Below, piece by piece: positions 9,539 through 19,397 of a DNA stretch of 64,000 bases. The stretch is from Cladophialophora immunda (lineage: Eukaryota; Ascomycota; Eurotiomycetes; Chaetothyriales; Herpotrichiellaceae). The stretch lies in contig NW_015622543.1 of NCBI RefSeq assembly GCF_000835495.1, positions 3,696,463-3,760,462 on the forward strand. The letters run 5' to 3'. The number at the start of each line of letters is the position of its first letter. Positions within the stretch are counted from its first letter, which is position 1. Under the pieces are notes generated by a model, which saw nothing but the letters and a program-made list of their open reading frames with translations, did no database searches and was not told where the DNA came from. The position numbers and the translations under genes are program-made.

Positions 9539-12265
9539 TCACATCGTTGCGCGATTCAATACCCTGGTCGGCTCGAAGAGCTTCGTCTTTTCGACCTTCC
9601 CAATGCGGTAGATTTTGTAGTTGTGCGGCAAGATTGTGGGATAAGACTTCACCATGTCGTAATCGACATTCCGCCACTTTTGTTCAAGATCTCTCCAGGG
9701 AATAAGAAAAGGGCTTGTCCGATCCTTCGAATTTCGTTGTCCCTGATGCCACTGGTTCTGTAAGCGTTCGGCGTTCCATCGCTCGTGCTCTCGCTCGGCT
9801 AAGAGTCTTAGCTCCTTGTCACTGAAGCTTTCAACGGCTTCACGGAGGCCATCCATTTCTGCCAGAAAACAAGATATCATGCGGAGCTTCCGAGGTATGT
9901 CGAGAGTATGAGCTCGGGTCGACTCTTTGAGTTCTTCGGACAGTGACGGCCATGGAACCAATGAAGGGTCCCTTTCTAGAGCCTGCTTCTCTTCATCCGT
10001 CGCAGCCATCCTTCTCTTTATGTCCATGTAGACATTGTGAAGTTTCTCCGAAATGAACTCCGTGAGCTCATCCGGCATCCTGTTGTATCGTGAACACTCC
10101 ATGAATGTTGGATAATCGAGGTGCAAGCATAATTGCGCTTCCGGTGGCAGTGCTGCTCGTTCGAAATGTCGCTTTCCGGTGACTTTACTCAGAGCAATTA
10201 TAGACTTCAAAGACCGAAGTCCATGTCGGTAGGTTGGTATTAGGAGAAGCCCATCTAGGACACTCTGATCGATGGATACACCTTCACCCATCTTCAATTT
10301 CGGTTCTCTTTCTTCCAGCAATGCCCGAAGAACCACCGCCCGTCGCACTGGATACAACATGTCGGATGGATTGACTTGATCAAGGCCAACCACGTCGACA
10401 TAGGCATGCAAGCAACTGAGGAATGCTTGCGCTGTCGACAGAAGCTTCTCGTCTTCAACATTGTTCTCATAGTCACTATTGTCCTCATCTTGCCGACCTT
10501 TCTGGGAGATGATAGAGAAATCCTCAAAGTTTTTCAAAGATGTCGTAAAGCCAGACCCTAGAAGAATGATCGCAGGGCCGAGACGTTGCATTTCGCCACG
10601 GTCTAGGACCTGACCGCCATGCATGGGGGCGAGTAGATGCGCTAGCCACCCGAGGGGACGCCCCGCGAGATCTGCATCGAAACCATTGATATAGACCAAA
10701 GGCAGAGTTCCTGAAAGGTTGCACTCTCGCACTTTGTTGAAAGCAACAGAGAGGTCTTCGGGAGTCGTGAATTGAGAGAGGTTGAAACGCAGGTGTTGAA
10801 TCTTGCGGCCGCTTCGCGCAGCTAATGCTGCAGATTCTGCAACCTGGCCGGTGGCGAAGGACTTTCCAGAGCCTCTAGACCCGAAGATGCCGATGTTGAT
10901 TGGTTTGATCTGAGGAGCTGATAAGTATTCGTATATGGCATTGAATATATTTCGGAATCCTTCATTTTCCCACCTGTCGAGGACATGTAGACGACCAAAT
11001 CTGGCGATAGGGATCCAATTTGCAGCAGAGTATATTCCCTTCGTGACTATATGGCACGCCACTTGAACAGGATCTCCAATATTGTGATGTAGAATAGACC
11101 AACGCCGATTGTCACCACGCGAAATGCTTTCAGATGGAATTTCAAGTGTGGTTGGGGTTTCCTCGGTGAGTGTGTTTTTGTTTATGATGCTCGAAATCGG
11201 GTATCTAGGCCATCCGGGAACCTTGCTGGCTGTGAATCCTAGCTTTGCCAGGCGCCTTGCAGTGATAAAGCCGAACTTGATAGCCTCGTTAAGGGATTCC
11301 CTACACGCTAACTTGGTAGCTAGACCTCCAATAAAAGCCTCCACGACTCCTGGAACAGGTCCGACATGTACCCTGTAGAACCTGCCCTCCACTCCCAGAG
11401 GATCAAAGAACAGAGTCGGTTCGTTCATTTCCCGGCCGCGGTGATAGATAACTCCGTCACATCCGAAAAGGACCAAGAGATTGGCGCAAGTAGCCAAGGT
11501 GTCAAGTTGGCCATTGGAGCCGAGCTTTTCGACGAAATCCTCACACGTCTTTTCCCATGAAAGGCCGTGGTACAATTCGATGCCTTCAGCGCGAAGATCG
11601 TCTGCGCTGACGACCACAATGAGCTTTTGAGGGTCTTGGAGGCCACCTGCTGTATAGGGTCCACGGCGAACAGCATCCCAAATCTCCCCAGTCCCGAGAG
11701 GACGAGCCATGTGGTAGATGAGTGTTCCCGGACGACTCTTGCGAAAGAATGCCACTGCATCATCAGGGTTACTGAAACCATCATGTTCACTGTAGCCAGA
11801 TTCAACATCTTGAAAGATTAGAAGGCTAACTCGGTCAGCTCCCTTGAGAGAGCCTCGAGGAGGATACCATGTGGGACACCTATCGAGCGGCCGGCTATGC
11901 TTTACTTTATAACTCGTTTGCAGATTGTCCGCTTCACCAAAGACTTCCAGTTCCGTGATATCAGAAGCCGAAGGCTCGAGAAGACCGCCTTTAAGGGCGT
12001 CTAGAGGCGGTCCGTGCACTTGGTGATGGTGTTCGCTGGCGGAGGCGTGCAAAAGATCTGCAATGAGTGTTGCACCACCATGGCACCTCTGAATGTCGAA
12101 TTTTTGTGGCCCTCGGTAGGCTGGCCCGGGATCTTGCAGTGGATAGACAAGGAGATGGGCGGGAGTATATCCAGCAATTTGAATGTGGTCGTCAGGCATC
12201 CTGGGAGGCAACGACTCGAGAAAGTGCCGACAAAGCGGGTCGCGACGGAAAAAATGTCGGTGCAC
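9539..12265 (-). CDS. PfkB-like / P-loop NTPase / RyR-domain protein
   Basis: Intronless 908-aa frame. Residues ~60-345 resemble a degenerate PfkB/ribokinase fold: a CHGGATLIADLL start, VVVSADDLRAEGIELYHGLSW at ~217-237, a LLVLFGCDGVIYH strand, and GPVPGVVEAFIGGLA at ~302-316 where active kinases carry G-A-G-D. Residues ~456-700 hold a P-loop, GSRGSGKS (462-469), a hydrophobic strand ending in Asp (LVYINGFDAD) and a sensor-like AIILLGSGF, suggesting an AAA/STAND-like ATPase. Residues ~815-890 match the RyR domain: LAEREHERWNAERL, a Trp, and Y-D-M-V-K-S-Y-P. This architecture is familiar from bacterial proteins; RyR domains are proposed ligand sensors in prokaryotic conflict systems. The length, lack of introns and domain order suggest bacterial origin (inference). 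The gene is convergent with the CorA-like gene. Confidence 0.75.
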   Translation of the reverse strand: MHRHFFRRDPLCRHFLESLPPRMPDDHIQIAGYTPAHLLVYPLQDPGPAYRGPQKFDIQRCHGGATLIADLLHASASEHHHQVHGPPLDALKGGLLEPSASDITELEVFGEADNLQTSYKVKHSRPLDRCPTWYPPRGSLKGADRVSLLIFQDVESGYSEHDGFSNPDDAVAFFRKSRPGTLIYHMARPLGTGEIWDAVRRGPYTAGGLQDPQKLIVVVSADDLRAEGIELYHGLSWEKTCEDFVEKLGSNGQLDTLATCANLLVLFGCDGVIYHRGREMNEPTLFFDPLGVEGRFYRVHVGPVPGVVEAFIGGLATKLACRESLNEAIKFGFITARRLAKLGFTASKVPGWPRYPISSIINKNTLTEETPTTLEIPSESISRGDNRRWSILHHNIGDPVQVACHIVTKGIYSAANWIPIARFGRLHVLDRWENEGFRNIFNAIYEYLSAPQIKPINIGIFGSRGSGKSFATGQVAESAALAARSGRKIQHLRFNLSQFTTPEDLSVAFNKVRECNLSGTLPLVYINGFDADLAGRPLGWLAHLLAPMHGGQVLDRGEMQRLGPAIILLGSGFTTSLKNFEDFSIISQKGRQDEDNSDYENNVEDEKLLSTAQAFLSCLHAYVDVVGLDQVNPSDMLYPVRRAVVLRALLEEREPKLKMGEGVSIDQSVLDGLLLIPTYRHGLRSLKSIIALSKVTGKRHFERAALPPEAQLCLHLDYPTFMECSRYNRMPDELTEFISEKLHNVYMDIKRRMAATDEEKQALERDPSLVPWPSLSEELKESTRAHTLDIPRKLRMISCFLAEMDGLREAVESFSDKELRLLAEREHERWNAERLQNQWHQGQRNSKDRTSPFLIPWRDLEQKWRNVDYDMVKSYPTILPHNYKIYRIGKVEKTKLFEPTRVLNRATM

Positions 12266-13130
12266 CTTTGTCCGTATGTCGTTCGGACGACGAAGCGAGA
12301 TAATGTGATGCCGGACGTATATCGCCAGCTATGTTGGATTGGATGGAAGATGCAGAAGTGCGTGGGTGATTAGGGATGCATTTGGCGAAGTCCTTGTAAT
12401 AAGAGCCGAAATCACCTGCAAGCACAGGACAGCAGGATAGGTTGTTAGTCGCTCCAGCACACCGCCAATCGGGACAGGTTGATGCAGCCCCGCATGTATG
12501 CTCCAGGGATTGGGCGCTCGAGTGTAAAGGCAGTAAATCCGTGGCTGATCACCCGTGTCTTTCCTGTTCTTGGGTAGAGCAGCTGGAATGTAGGAGACGA
12601 CATGGGAGAAGGGACGCGGTTCGAATCGATTCTGTGAAGGTCGGACATCGTCCTCTCTTGGACAGTGAGGAAATCCGGAGGGGACGTCCCTTCAGGCCTT
12701 CGAGGCGCCATAGTTAGGGTAGCGGGGTCAAAGGCACCCATCGTTTTCGAGGAGTTGGACAGTTCCCTTACCGGTTCTGAAAAGGAACTATTTCTGGTTC
12801 CCAGTGATATTAGCTGCATAGTTGCATGGTGCACGAGAAAAAGTCAGCCATAGAGGGAAGCACCGCCGAGCAGCATAGGGGTAGACGTAGGAAGGGACCG
12901 GGGGGGAAATCTTGGCATCGAGGGAAAGAACTCTCCAAAAGCGGCGGCACAGACCGCCAAATTCGGCGGGACATTTCCCTGCAACCCGCCGAGCCCGCGC
13001 TGTGATGTAAAGTGAATTAATATCCTTAGGAAATCCGCCCACGGTTTAGGCGGACGGCCATTTCGGGCATAGTCGCGGGCTAGGCGCGCCGCCGCTTTTA
13101 ACGACTGTGAGAAATTTCGATGTAGAAGAA
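12266..13130. other. RyR-lectin intergenic region
   Basis: About 0.86 kb without a supported gene; it holds the RyR gene promoter and the 3' flank of the lectin gene. The right copy of the dispersed repeat lies at 13028-13083. Confidence 0.5.
13028..13083 (+). repeat. Dispersed repeat, right copy
   Basis: Direct-orientation copy of the 4741-4800 element. It shares GGAAATCCGCC, CGGTTTAGGCGG, CGGCC and GTCGCGG in the same order, with small substitutions and one gap. It lies about 50 bp beyond the lectin gene stop. With its partner it brackets the HET, CorA-like and RyR genes. Confidence 0.75.
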
Positions 13131-14220
13131 TCAAGCAAACGCCGCAATATAAGGCACCGATCCGTCCCGAAACCTAGCCTGCTGAAACCCACTGATGTCC
13201 CTGTCCATGCCATCTGCCGTCGTGTTCGGTGTTCCATACAACTCACTGAAGCGCATCCAGCTGTTGTTGTCCACATCGAACGACCCGAACCCGGACAGGA
13301 CAGTTGGGATGTTCCCAGTCTTGACATCTTGTGGCCAGTCAACATGGACCCTGTCCCCGAATGTGTAGTTCACGCCAACCAGACCCAAGTCGTGGACATG
13401 GGCCGGTTCCATAACTCCAGTCACTACGTTTGGAGTTGACGCGGGCCATGCCACCCATGACGCATTGCCCACGTACAGGATCGTGTCATTCCAGGTGTCG
13501 ATGTGGATGGTGAAACCCGTCAGGTCGATGTCAGTTGCATACGTCTTCAGACGCCAGTCCCGTGCGCTCGCCATCTCAAACCCGTCGATCCAAAGAACCA
13601 CGTGGGGAGCTACGTCGAACTTGTAGCCAAATGAGATGCGGGAGGATGTCTCCGCTTGGGTTTGTCCTCTTGGATGGCTCTCCAAGGTGCTCCAATGGCC
13701 CACTTGGTACTGCGTGGTGTTGACGGCGCTGTAGGGCGGTGCGGCGATCCAGGTGCAAACAGCAGTGTATATCTCAGAGTCCGCAACAGCGTCAAGATGC
13801 ATCACAAATCCAGACTCTGTCACGCCATCGGCATATACACTTACTCCGGCTGTGCTAGATCCTTCTTTTGCATTGAGATGTTGCAATCCAAGCGCGATTT
13901 TAGGGGGTGCGGCGAAGCTCTGTCCGAACCGCACCCATTCAGCCAGAAGAGGCTGCGGCTCGTCCCAGGCGCGGTACTTGGTCGAGTCGAATGTCCCGGT
14001 TTCGTTGCCGTGAGAGGTTGAGGTGTTGACAACGGGCGATGTTGGTTGAGGACTTCGCAAGCGGTAAGTAGTGGTTCTCTCTCAAGGGGTCGGGCGATGA
14101 CCCAGGAGTACTCACTTGACTGGAGTCTCTGCCGAACCCTTTTTCGAATCTTTTGACGCGAATATCCCACCTATGCTTGCCCCTGCAATGACGAGCACAA
14201 CAACAATAATGGTTATGAGC
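13131..14220 (-). CDS. Membrane-anchored H-type lectin-domain protein
   Basis: The main exon, 14052-13131, encodes three related segments of the H-type lectin fold. They are PKIALGLQHLN...IYTAVCTWIA, then PHVVLWIDGFEM...LYVGNASWVAWP, then a third ending FRDGSVPYIAAF. Fungal proteins of this kind bind N-acetylgalactosamine-type glycans in known relatives; specificity here is unknown. A preceding exon ending at 14116 (donor GTGAGT, 63-nt intron, phase preserved) encodes a single hydrophobic helix (WLITIIVVVLVIAGASIGGIF) and a Lys/Ser linker, predicting a type II membrane protein with an extracellular lectin part. The start is unresolved: the ATG near 14285 is in a different frame from the helix, and the helix frame has no ATG before a stop. 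A further 5' exon or a frameshift is needed. Confidence 0.75.
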
Positions 14221-14240
14221 CAGGCCTTTGGTGAATGACA

Positions 14241-15046
14241 TCCAGAGAAGGAAAAAGGTTGGTATATCTCTGTCCTCGTCACTCATCTTATATATAATGC
14301 CACTAAAGGACAAATCTCGTACTTGTTTTGTCTTCTCTCACGATTTTCACTCCAATTGCCGTATTCTGCCCTCCACGACCGCTGACACTGCTGACTTCGT
14401 TGATATGGACGCTATTCCGAGAGGTATCATCAGATTGATCCTCACTGATCGAATTGTTCTGACCAACTAGTCAATCGCAACGTTTCCAGACTAAAATGGA
14501 TTGACTCTACCTGGTCACCCATCATTAATCAGGGCCATTCATCAGAGCGTTGTACCAACATTTTTTTCGGCCTTTGTCGAACAGACACAACGGAGAGCGA
14601 CATTTTGTATTGTTCTTTGGAACGCTTAGCCGTAGACTGGACTCGGTACGGGAGGTCATCTGAGTGCAAGCTGTGTCTATTGTCTGATCAGCGCAATATG
14701 CCTCTAGGCTGAAGGCAGCCGCGATTGGTTGATCGAGCCGAATAGGTATGCGGGCATCAGCTGAACGAGCGCCACGCGAGTTCCTCATTCGGAGGGCGTT
14801 TCCCTATACGAACGCCACAACAAGATAAACACAGCTCCCAAGGCACCAATGCGGACCAATATCACCTGATGACAATGTGACATGACCAGATTCATTTTGT
14901 CTCACACCACATTCGTCTTCGAAAAGGCATATAATCCAGCACTGTCTTCCACCATCAAGCTGTACTGGTATGAGAAATAACTAATCTGTTTTGGACATCT
15001 CGCTCTTCTCATTCCCTATCGGATTTGTTAAGATCTTTGGAATGAT
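14241..15046. other. Divergent promoter region, lectin and hydrolase genes
   Basis: Non-coding as far as can be seen. It separates two divergently transcribed accessory genes and may carry the missing 5' exon of the lectin gene. Confidence 0.4.
14929..14935 (+). promoter_or_regulatory. Possible TATA box of the hydrolase gene
   Basis: ATATAAT lies about 115 bp upstream of the ATG at 15047. Plausible but unproven. Confidence 0.35.
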
Positions 15047-16497
15047 ATGGGCTTATTCGACAGAAGGAGACACTGGCACGTGGGCAAACCAACTGCAAAC
15101 ATCGAGAAGGACTCTGAAGATGGCGTCTGTAGAATAGCCTCAGAAGAAGCTAGCTTTGGGTAAGAAAAACTTGGTTCAAACAAATGGTCGTCTCCGAAGC
15201 AGAAACTGATTGTTCAGCCACGACCCTGATCCATTCCCGTACGGCCTTAAGGTCATACATGCCGCTGAAGACGCTGTAGTTGAGTCTGCTGCACCCATCA
15301 GCCCTCCAAATTACTTTTTGAACTAACAGAACCAGTATAATCTTTGTTCATGGGTTGACCGGGCACCGAATAGAAACATGGACGTGCCGAAGTAAAGGAA
15401 AGGCATGTTTCTGGCCTGTTGACCTGCTCTCCAAGGATTTCCCGCGGTCACGTATTGCGACATGGGGATACGATGCCAGGGTAACCAACTGGCGCCCGTT
15501 CCATACGGTCGGCACGAGTGATGTGCAACAGCATGCACAAATGCTCTGTCTCGACATCGTGAACATGCGAGAGCGGGATAACACACAAGAGGTAAGACTC
15601 TGTCAATCGCTCGCTGAGACAGGAGGTAGATGACTTGCGTACAGCGGCCACTACTCTTCCTTGCACATAGCCTCGGTGGCATCGTCTGTAAATCGGTACG
15701 CCAAAATGTTCTCCACAGTGACGGACTTGAATGCTAACGCAATGCGTCCAGGCATTACTCTACTCGGCGCACGCGGATGCACTAGAGACAAGGAGAGTAA
15801 AATCGATTACTGAGTCGACTCTGGGGATCATGTTCTTTGGCACGCCACATTCTGGTGCACCGGCAAGCCAGTGGGCCACCATTTTGCTCTCTGCTATCTC
15901 CAATGTAAAGCAACTGAACCTTAGCATTGTGGAGCAGCTTTCAAAAGGCAATCCCACCCTGTTCAACCTCCAGGATGCATTCTATGAGCTTCTGAACCAC
16001 CGCAAAGAGCTTGAGAGGCCCATCAAAGTGGCTTGCTGCTTTGAAGAGATGCCACTTCCTGGCATAGGAGAGGTAAAACGATCAATTGAGGAGTACCAGA
16101 AGAACTGTCTACTGACCTGGCTTTACAGGTTGTACCATATGCGTCAGCAAAGATGCACGGTTTTCCAGGAATCTGCATACCTTCCGACCACAGAAACATG
16201 GTAAAGTTCCCGTACAGAGAGTATGTCGGATATCAAAGGGTGCTCGGAAGCATAGAGGAATGGGTGAATGGACTGCAGAGTACTCCAACACAGCGGACAA
16301 CCGACAAGCAGCGCTCCAAGCCCCGAGAGCTATCGCACCAAACGACAGGGACGCGACGGAGGAGGGTGAGAGGCTCTGAGGAAGACATGGAGCTGTCTCC
16401 GAAGGTCATCATCGGTTCCGTGACTGCGAATGGTGACAAGAGCATCGCCGTGGGACAGCAATACGGTGGAACTTTTTCATTTGATATGTCGAATTGA
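15047..16497 (+). CDS. SesB-like alpha/beta hydrolase with C-terminal amyloid-type motif
   Basis: Six exons keep frame: 15047-15159, 15218-15283, 15330-15591, 15645-15695, 15752-16072 and 16129-16497, giving 393 aa. The third donor-acceptor choice uses a weak GTCTGC donor. The fold starts at SIIFVHGLTG (~62-71). The nucleophile elbow is LAHSLGGIVCK (Ser ~156), followed by LGIMFFGTPHSG and the catalytic His in PSDHRNMVKF (~292). This is the serine-esterase/lipase-like domain found in fungal NLR proteins and as stand-alone SesB-type effectors. The last ~30 residues contain a G-D-K-S-x-A-V-G-Q-Q-Y-G-G core followed by aromatic residues, resembling HET-s-related amyloid motifs, which sit at the C-terminus of effectors and the N-terminus of partner NLRs. 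No partner NLR is visible here. Signalling by amyloid templating is inference. Confidence 0.85.
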
Positions 16498-17377
16498 AGT
16501 CACAGAATGATTGAAGGAAAAATTCCAACGTCAAGGCAGTGTAATCAGAGGGATCTCGGTGGCAAGCAGGCAGAGTGGCCTTAATCGTGACCGGATGCTC
16601 CTTGTCCTGCTCTCTTTCCCTCGCTCCCACCGCTTCCCGATGCATCTGCCCGGCGTCATCGTACTCCAGTACTGTATTTCTCATGCCCTTCGGCCTTGGT
16701 AATATTCGGTGCAGAGCCAGCACTGCCGTCGCACTGGCACCACTACCGTGTTACTGTGGATCTTTTCTCGCAGCGAGGATGGTGCAGCCGCGGCGCCTCT
16801 CGACTCACCCCCACAAACTACATCCTTGTAGTATGTCTGCCTCTAGTACCAATAAAGCACGTGATGTAATGTTCCTTTCCAAAAGTCACATGCAGGCAGC
16901 TGTGACGGGCTTGCGGGGAGTGAGGCGGGAGAGTGAACTCCGGAACCTTCCCCCCATATATTAAAGGTCTGGAGGGCCTCACACACATTCGTATGAGACC
17001 CACCATTGATACGTTGGACTATAGACGCACTTGTGGTAAAAAGAAGAGCCGACATTCTTCCGTCTTGGCGTTTCTGACTGGGAGACTCGAGGCTCCGGAA
17101 GTTCCAAAAAAATCGTTCTCATGTCATCCCCATTTTCGTTCCTCGATCTCTTCACGCGTGATAGATGAATGCCGACACGTATCTAGGACCACAGGACTCG
17201 GCCATGGTAGAACACTACTCCCGGAGAACTCAATTATGAATCGACGAGGTCTAAGATAAAATTTCTCTATTTCCAACTGCTAATCTTTTCTGGTCGCGTG
17301 CCGCCGGTACCCATACTTCCGAGGTTGATTTCCGCATCTCAGTATTCTCGCTTTGTCAGTATAGTTCGACATCCAAC
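16498..17377. other. Hydrolase-HD intergenic region
   Basis: No gene seen. Overlapping short frames on both strands have no domain signal. The right part is the promoter and leader of the HD-hydrolase gene. Confidence 0.5.
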
Positions 17378-18085
17378 ATGGCCAAGGAAAAGTACGTCGA
17401 TCCAGCCACCTATCCTAGCCTTTCCGACCACGAAATATCCACCGTCCGGAAAATATACTCCTTCGCCGAGACGTACTTCCAAGACCCGCGCTTTGACGCC
17501 TCCCATGACTTCAAGCACGTGCGGCGAGTCCTGGGCAATGCTCTAACAATCCTGGAGAAGGAAGAAGAGGAACGGAAACAGAAGGCCTTGCCCGCTTTAA
17601 ATCCCTTGAGTGTGATTTTGGGCGCGTTGCTTCATGATGTCGAGGACAAGAAGTATGTCGATGTGAGGACGGACCAGCAAAAGATGAGTTTGCAAAAGGC
17701 GGTGATTGAGGCTGGTATGCCACACAGCTACGCTGAGCATATTCAACTGTTGGTCGAGGGTGTATCGTATTCATCGGAGGTGAAGAATCCTCAACACGTC
17801 AAGAACTTGATCGACGTCATACCGGAGCTGGCTATCGTACAAGACGCTGATCGTCTTGATGCCATCGGGGCCATTGGAATTGCTCGGTGTTTCACCTTTG
17901 GTGGAGCGAAGGGTGCTAGGAGTCTTCAGGAATCGATACAGCACTTCGAGGACAAGTTGCTCAAGCTGGAGGGGATGATGAAGACTGAGACTGGAAAGGC
18001 GATGGCTAAGGAGAGATCGGACAGGATCCGGGAGTTCATGGAGTGGTGGAAGGATGAGGCTGGTGCGACCGGTACCTCAAGTTGA
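17378..18085 (+). CDS. HD-superfamily metal-dependent hydrolase
   Basis: Single-exon protein of 235 aa related to the YedJ-type HD hydrolases. Metal ligands are visible in order: H/D of ASHDFKHVRRVL (~43-54), HD of LLHDVEDKKY (~87-96) and the late Asp in VQDADRLDAIGAIGIARCF. Lys and Glu residues common to the family are present between them. Such enzymes are phosphohydrolases acting on nucleotides or other phosphoesters, probably in the cytosol; the natural substrate is not known. The ATG at 17378 is preceded by a purine at -3 and no earlier in-frame start exists nearby. The gene ends about 100 bp from the convergent GRASP gene. Confidence 0.88.
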   Translation: MAKEKYVDPATYPSLSDHEISTVRKIYSFAETYFQDPRFDASHDFKHVRRVLGNALTILEKEEEERKQKALPALNPLSVILGALLHDVEDKKYVDVRTDQQKMSLQKAVIEAGMPHSYAEHIQLLVEGVSYSSEVKNPQHVKNLIDVIPELAIVQDADRLDAIGAIGIARCFTFGGAKGARSLQESIQHFEDKLLKLEGMMKTETGKAMAKERSDRIREFMEWWKDEAGATGTSS

Positions 18086-18186
18086 ACAACCACTCATTTC
18101 CGGCTTTGATCTTGGAGATTGGGCTCCCCATAGACACGGCTTCAAGAATGCCTATGACTCCCGAGAGGTTTGCCAACTGCATGCTC

Positions 18187-19397
18187 TCACGTTTCTTCGG
18201 CATCCCCGGGCTCGCCAAGATCTTCACCTGCTTGCGCCAGCGGATCTTCTTTCTCGTGGGTGACGGAATGTGGTGTTGGTCCAGCAGACGTGATCTTGGG
18301 CGGCGGGGCAAGCGGTGTACCTTTTCTTGAAGGTACATGATCTTGCTCGGCACTCTTCTTTGCTCCTTCAGCGAATATATCATCGAAGCCACTGCCCAAA
18401 GCGGCTCCGCCATGATGTCTGCCTTTGCGTGATTTAGAAGGTGCGGATGGATTGGGCGGCGGAGCACTGGGGTTCATCATTGGCGGTGGAGGGATGTTTG
18501 GGTTAACCATCGGTGGTGAAGGTAGATCCTGAGCTGGGGCAGGTTGGAAGGTGTTGGTGAAGCCCTCCTGCTGTCCATTCTCCCAGCTCTTCCCATCAGC
18601 ATCAAATAGATTTTCTCCGGGTGCCTGCACCTCTTCTCCCAATCCCACAGGCAGGCGATGTAGGGCTCCGAAACCAAGGATCGCTCCCAAGGCACCCTCA
18701 CCTCCCCAACCCCTTCGGGGCACCAGTTCCACCTCTCTAACCACGTCGAATTCTGAATTGTAGACCCATAATACCAGACTGCGGTTGAGGTGGTCTTCGA
18801 CGAGCTCGCCGAGAGCGGCCTCTCCCTTCAACGTACCGCTTGGTGAGCCAAGTATGTAGTCGCTATGTGGTAGGAGGCCCGCTTGATGGGCTGGAGACAA
18901 CGGGGAGGGGATGCTCAAGACGTGCCAGATATTGTGCGAGGAATTCAGAGGTGCCAGTTGGAGCGAGAGGCCGAGCGTTTCGGGCGGAGCAGGAACGGCG
19001 ACACTGACTGAGTGTGTTCTTTGGCCCTGGCACACCGGTCAGGAAGGGACCATTTCCAGGTGGAAGGGGACTTTGTACCTTTGCGCTCCATAGATCTAGT
19101 GAGCAGTATCCGCCAGCGCAGTTGCGCAATTCAGTCGTGAACAGGGCGGGATCCGGGGAGTCCTCCAGGGAGTCAGCATGCCAATCACATCGATTACTTC
19201 TTGTTGAGGTGGCCAAGTACCAGAATATGGCCGTTGATGCCTATGATGAAGTCGAACCACGGCTCAATAGGGAGGTCCTTGTTTGTGTTGCGCAGGACCT
19301 GGAAGCCATAAGTAGTATCGGACAGTCCTGAGTCTGCATGTCGTGGAGGCGGCTCACCGTCGAGGCGAGCTATGAAGCGATTCAAGGCACCAAACAT
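18187..19397 (-). CDS. GRH1: GRASP55/65-type Golgi stacking protein (Grh1)
   Basis: Three exons on the minus strand, 19397-19221, 19162-19079 and 19026-18187, all phase 0, giving 366 aa. The first PDZ-like domain shows GFQVLRNT, IEPWFDFIIGINGHI and FTTELRNCAGG; the second PDZ-like domain ends in the hallmark RGWGGEGALGAILGFGALHRLP region (quoted parts only). A Pro/Asn/Ser-rich disordered tail of ~130 residues follows. The start MFGALNRF resembles the amphipathic N-terminus of yeast Grh1 rather than the Gly-2 myristoyl site of animal GRASPs. Known role: Golgi and ER-exit-site organisation, COPII traffic and unconventional secretion. Gene and domain lengths are normal. Confidence 0.93.

Noticed and set aside
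12600..12640. B-box-like GGTTCGAATC suggesting a tRNA gene
   Set aside because: No acceptor stem, A box or matching T-stem is found around it.
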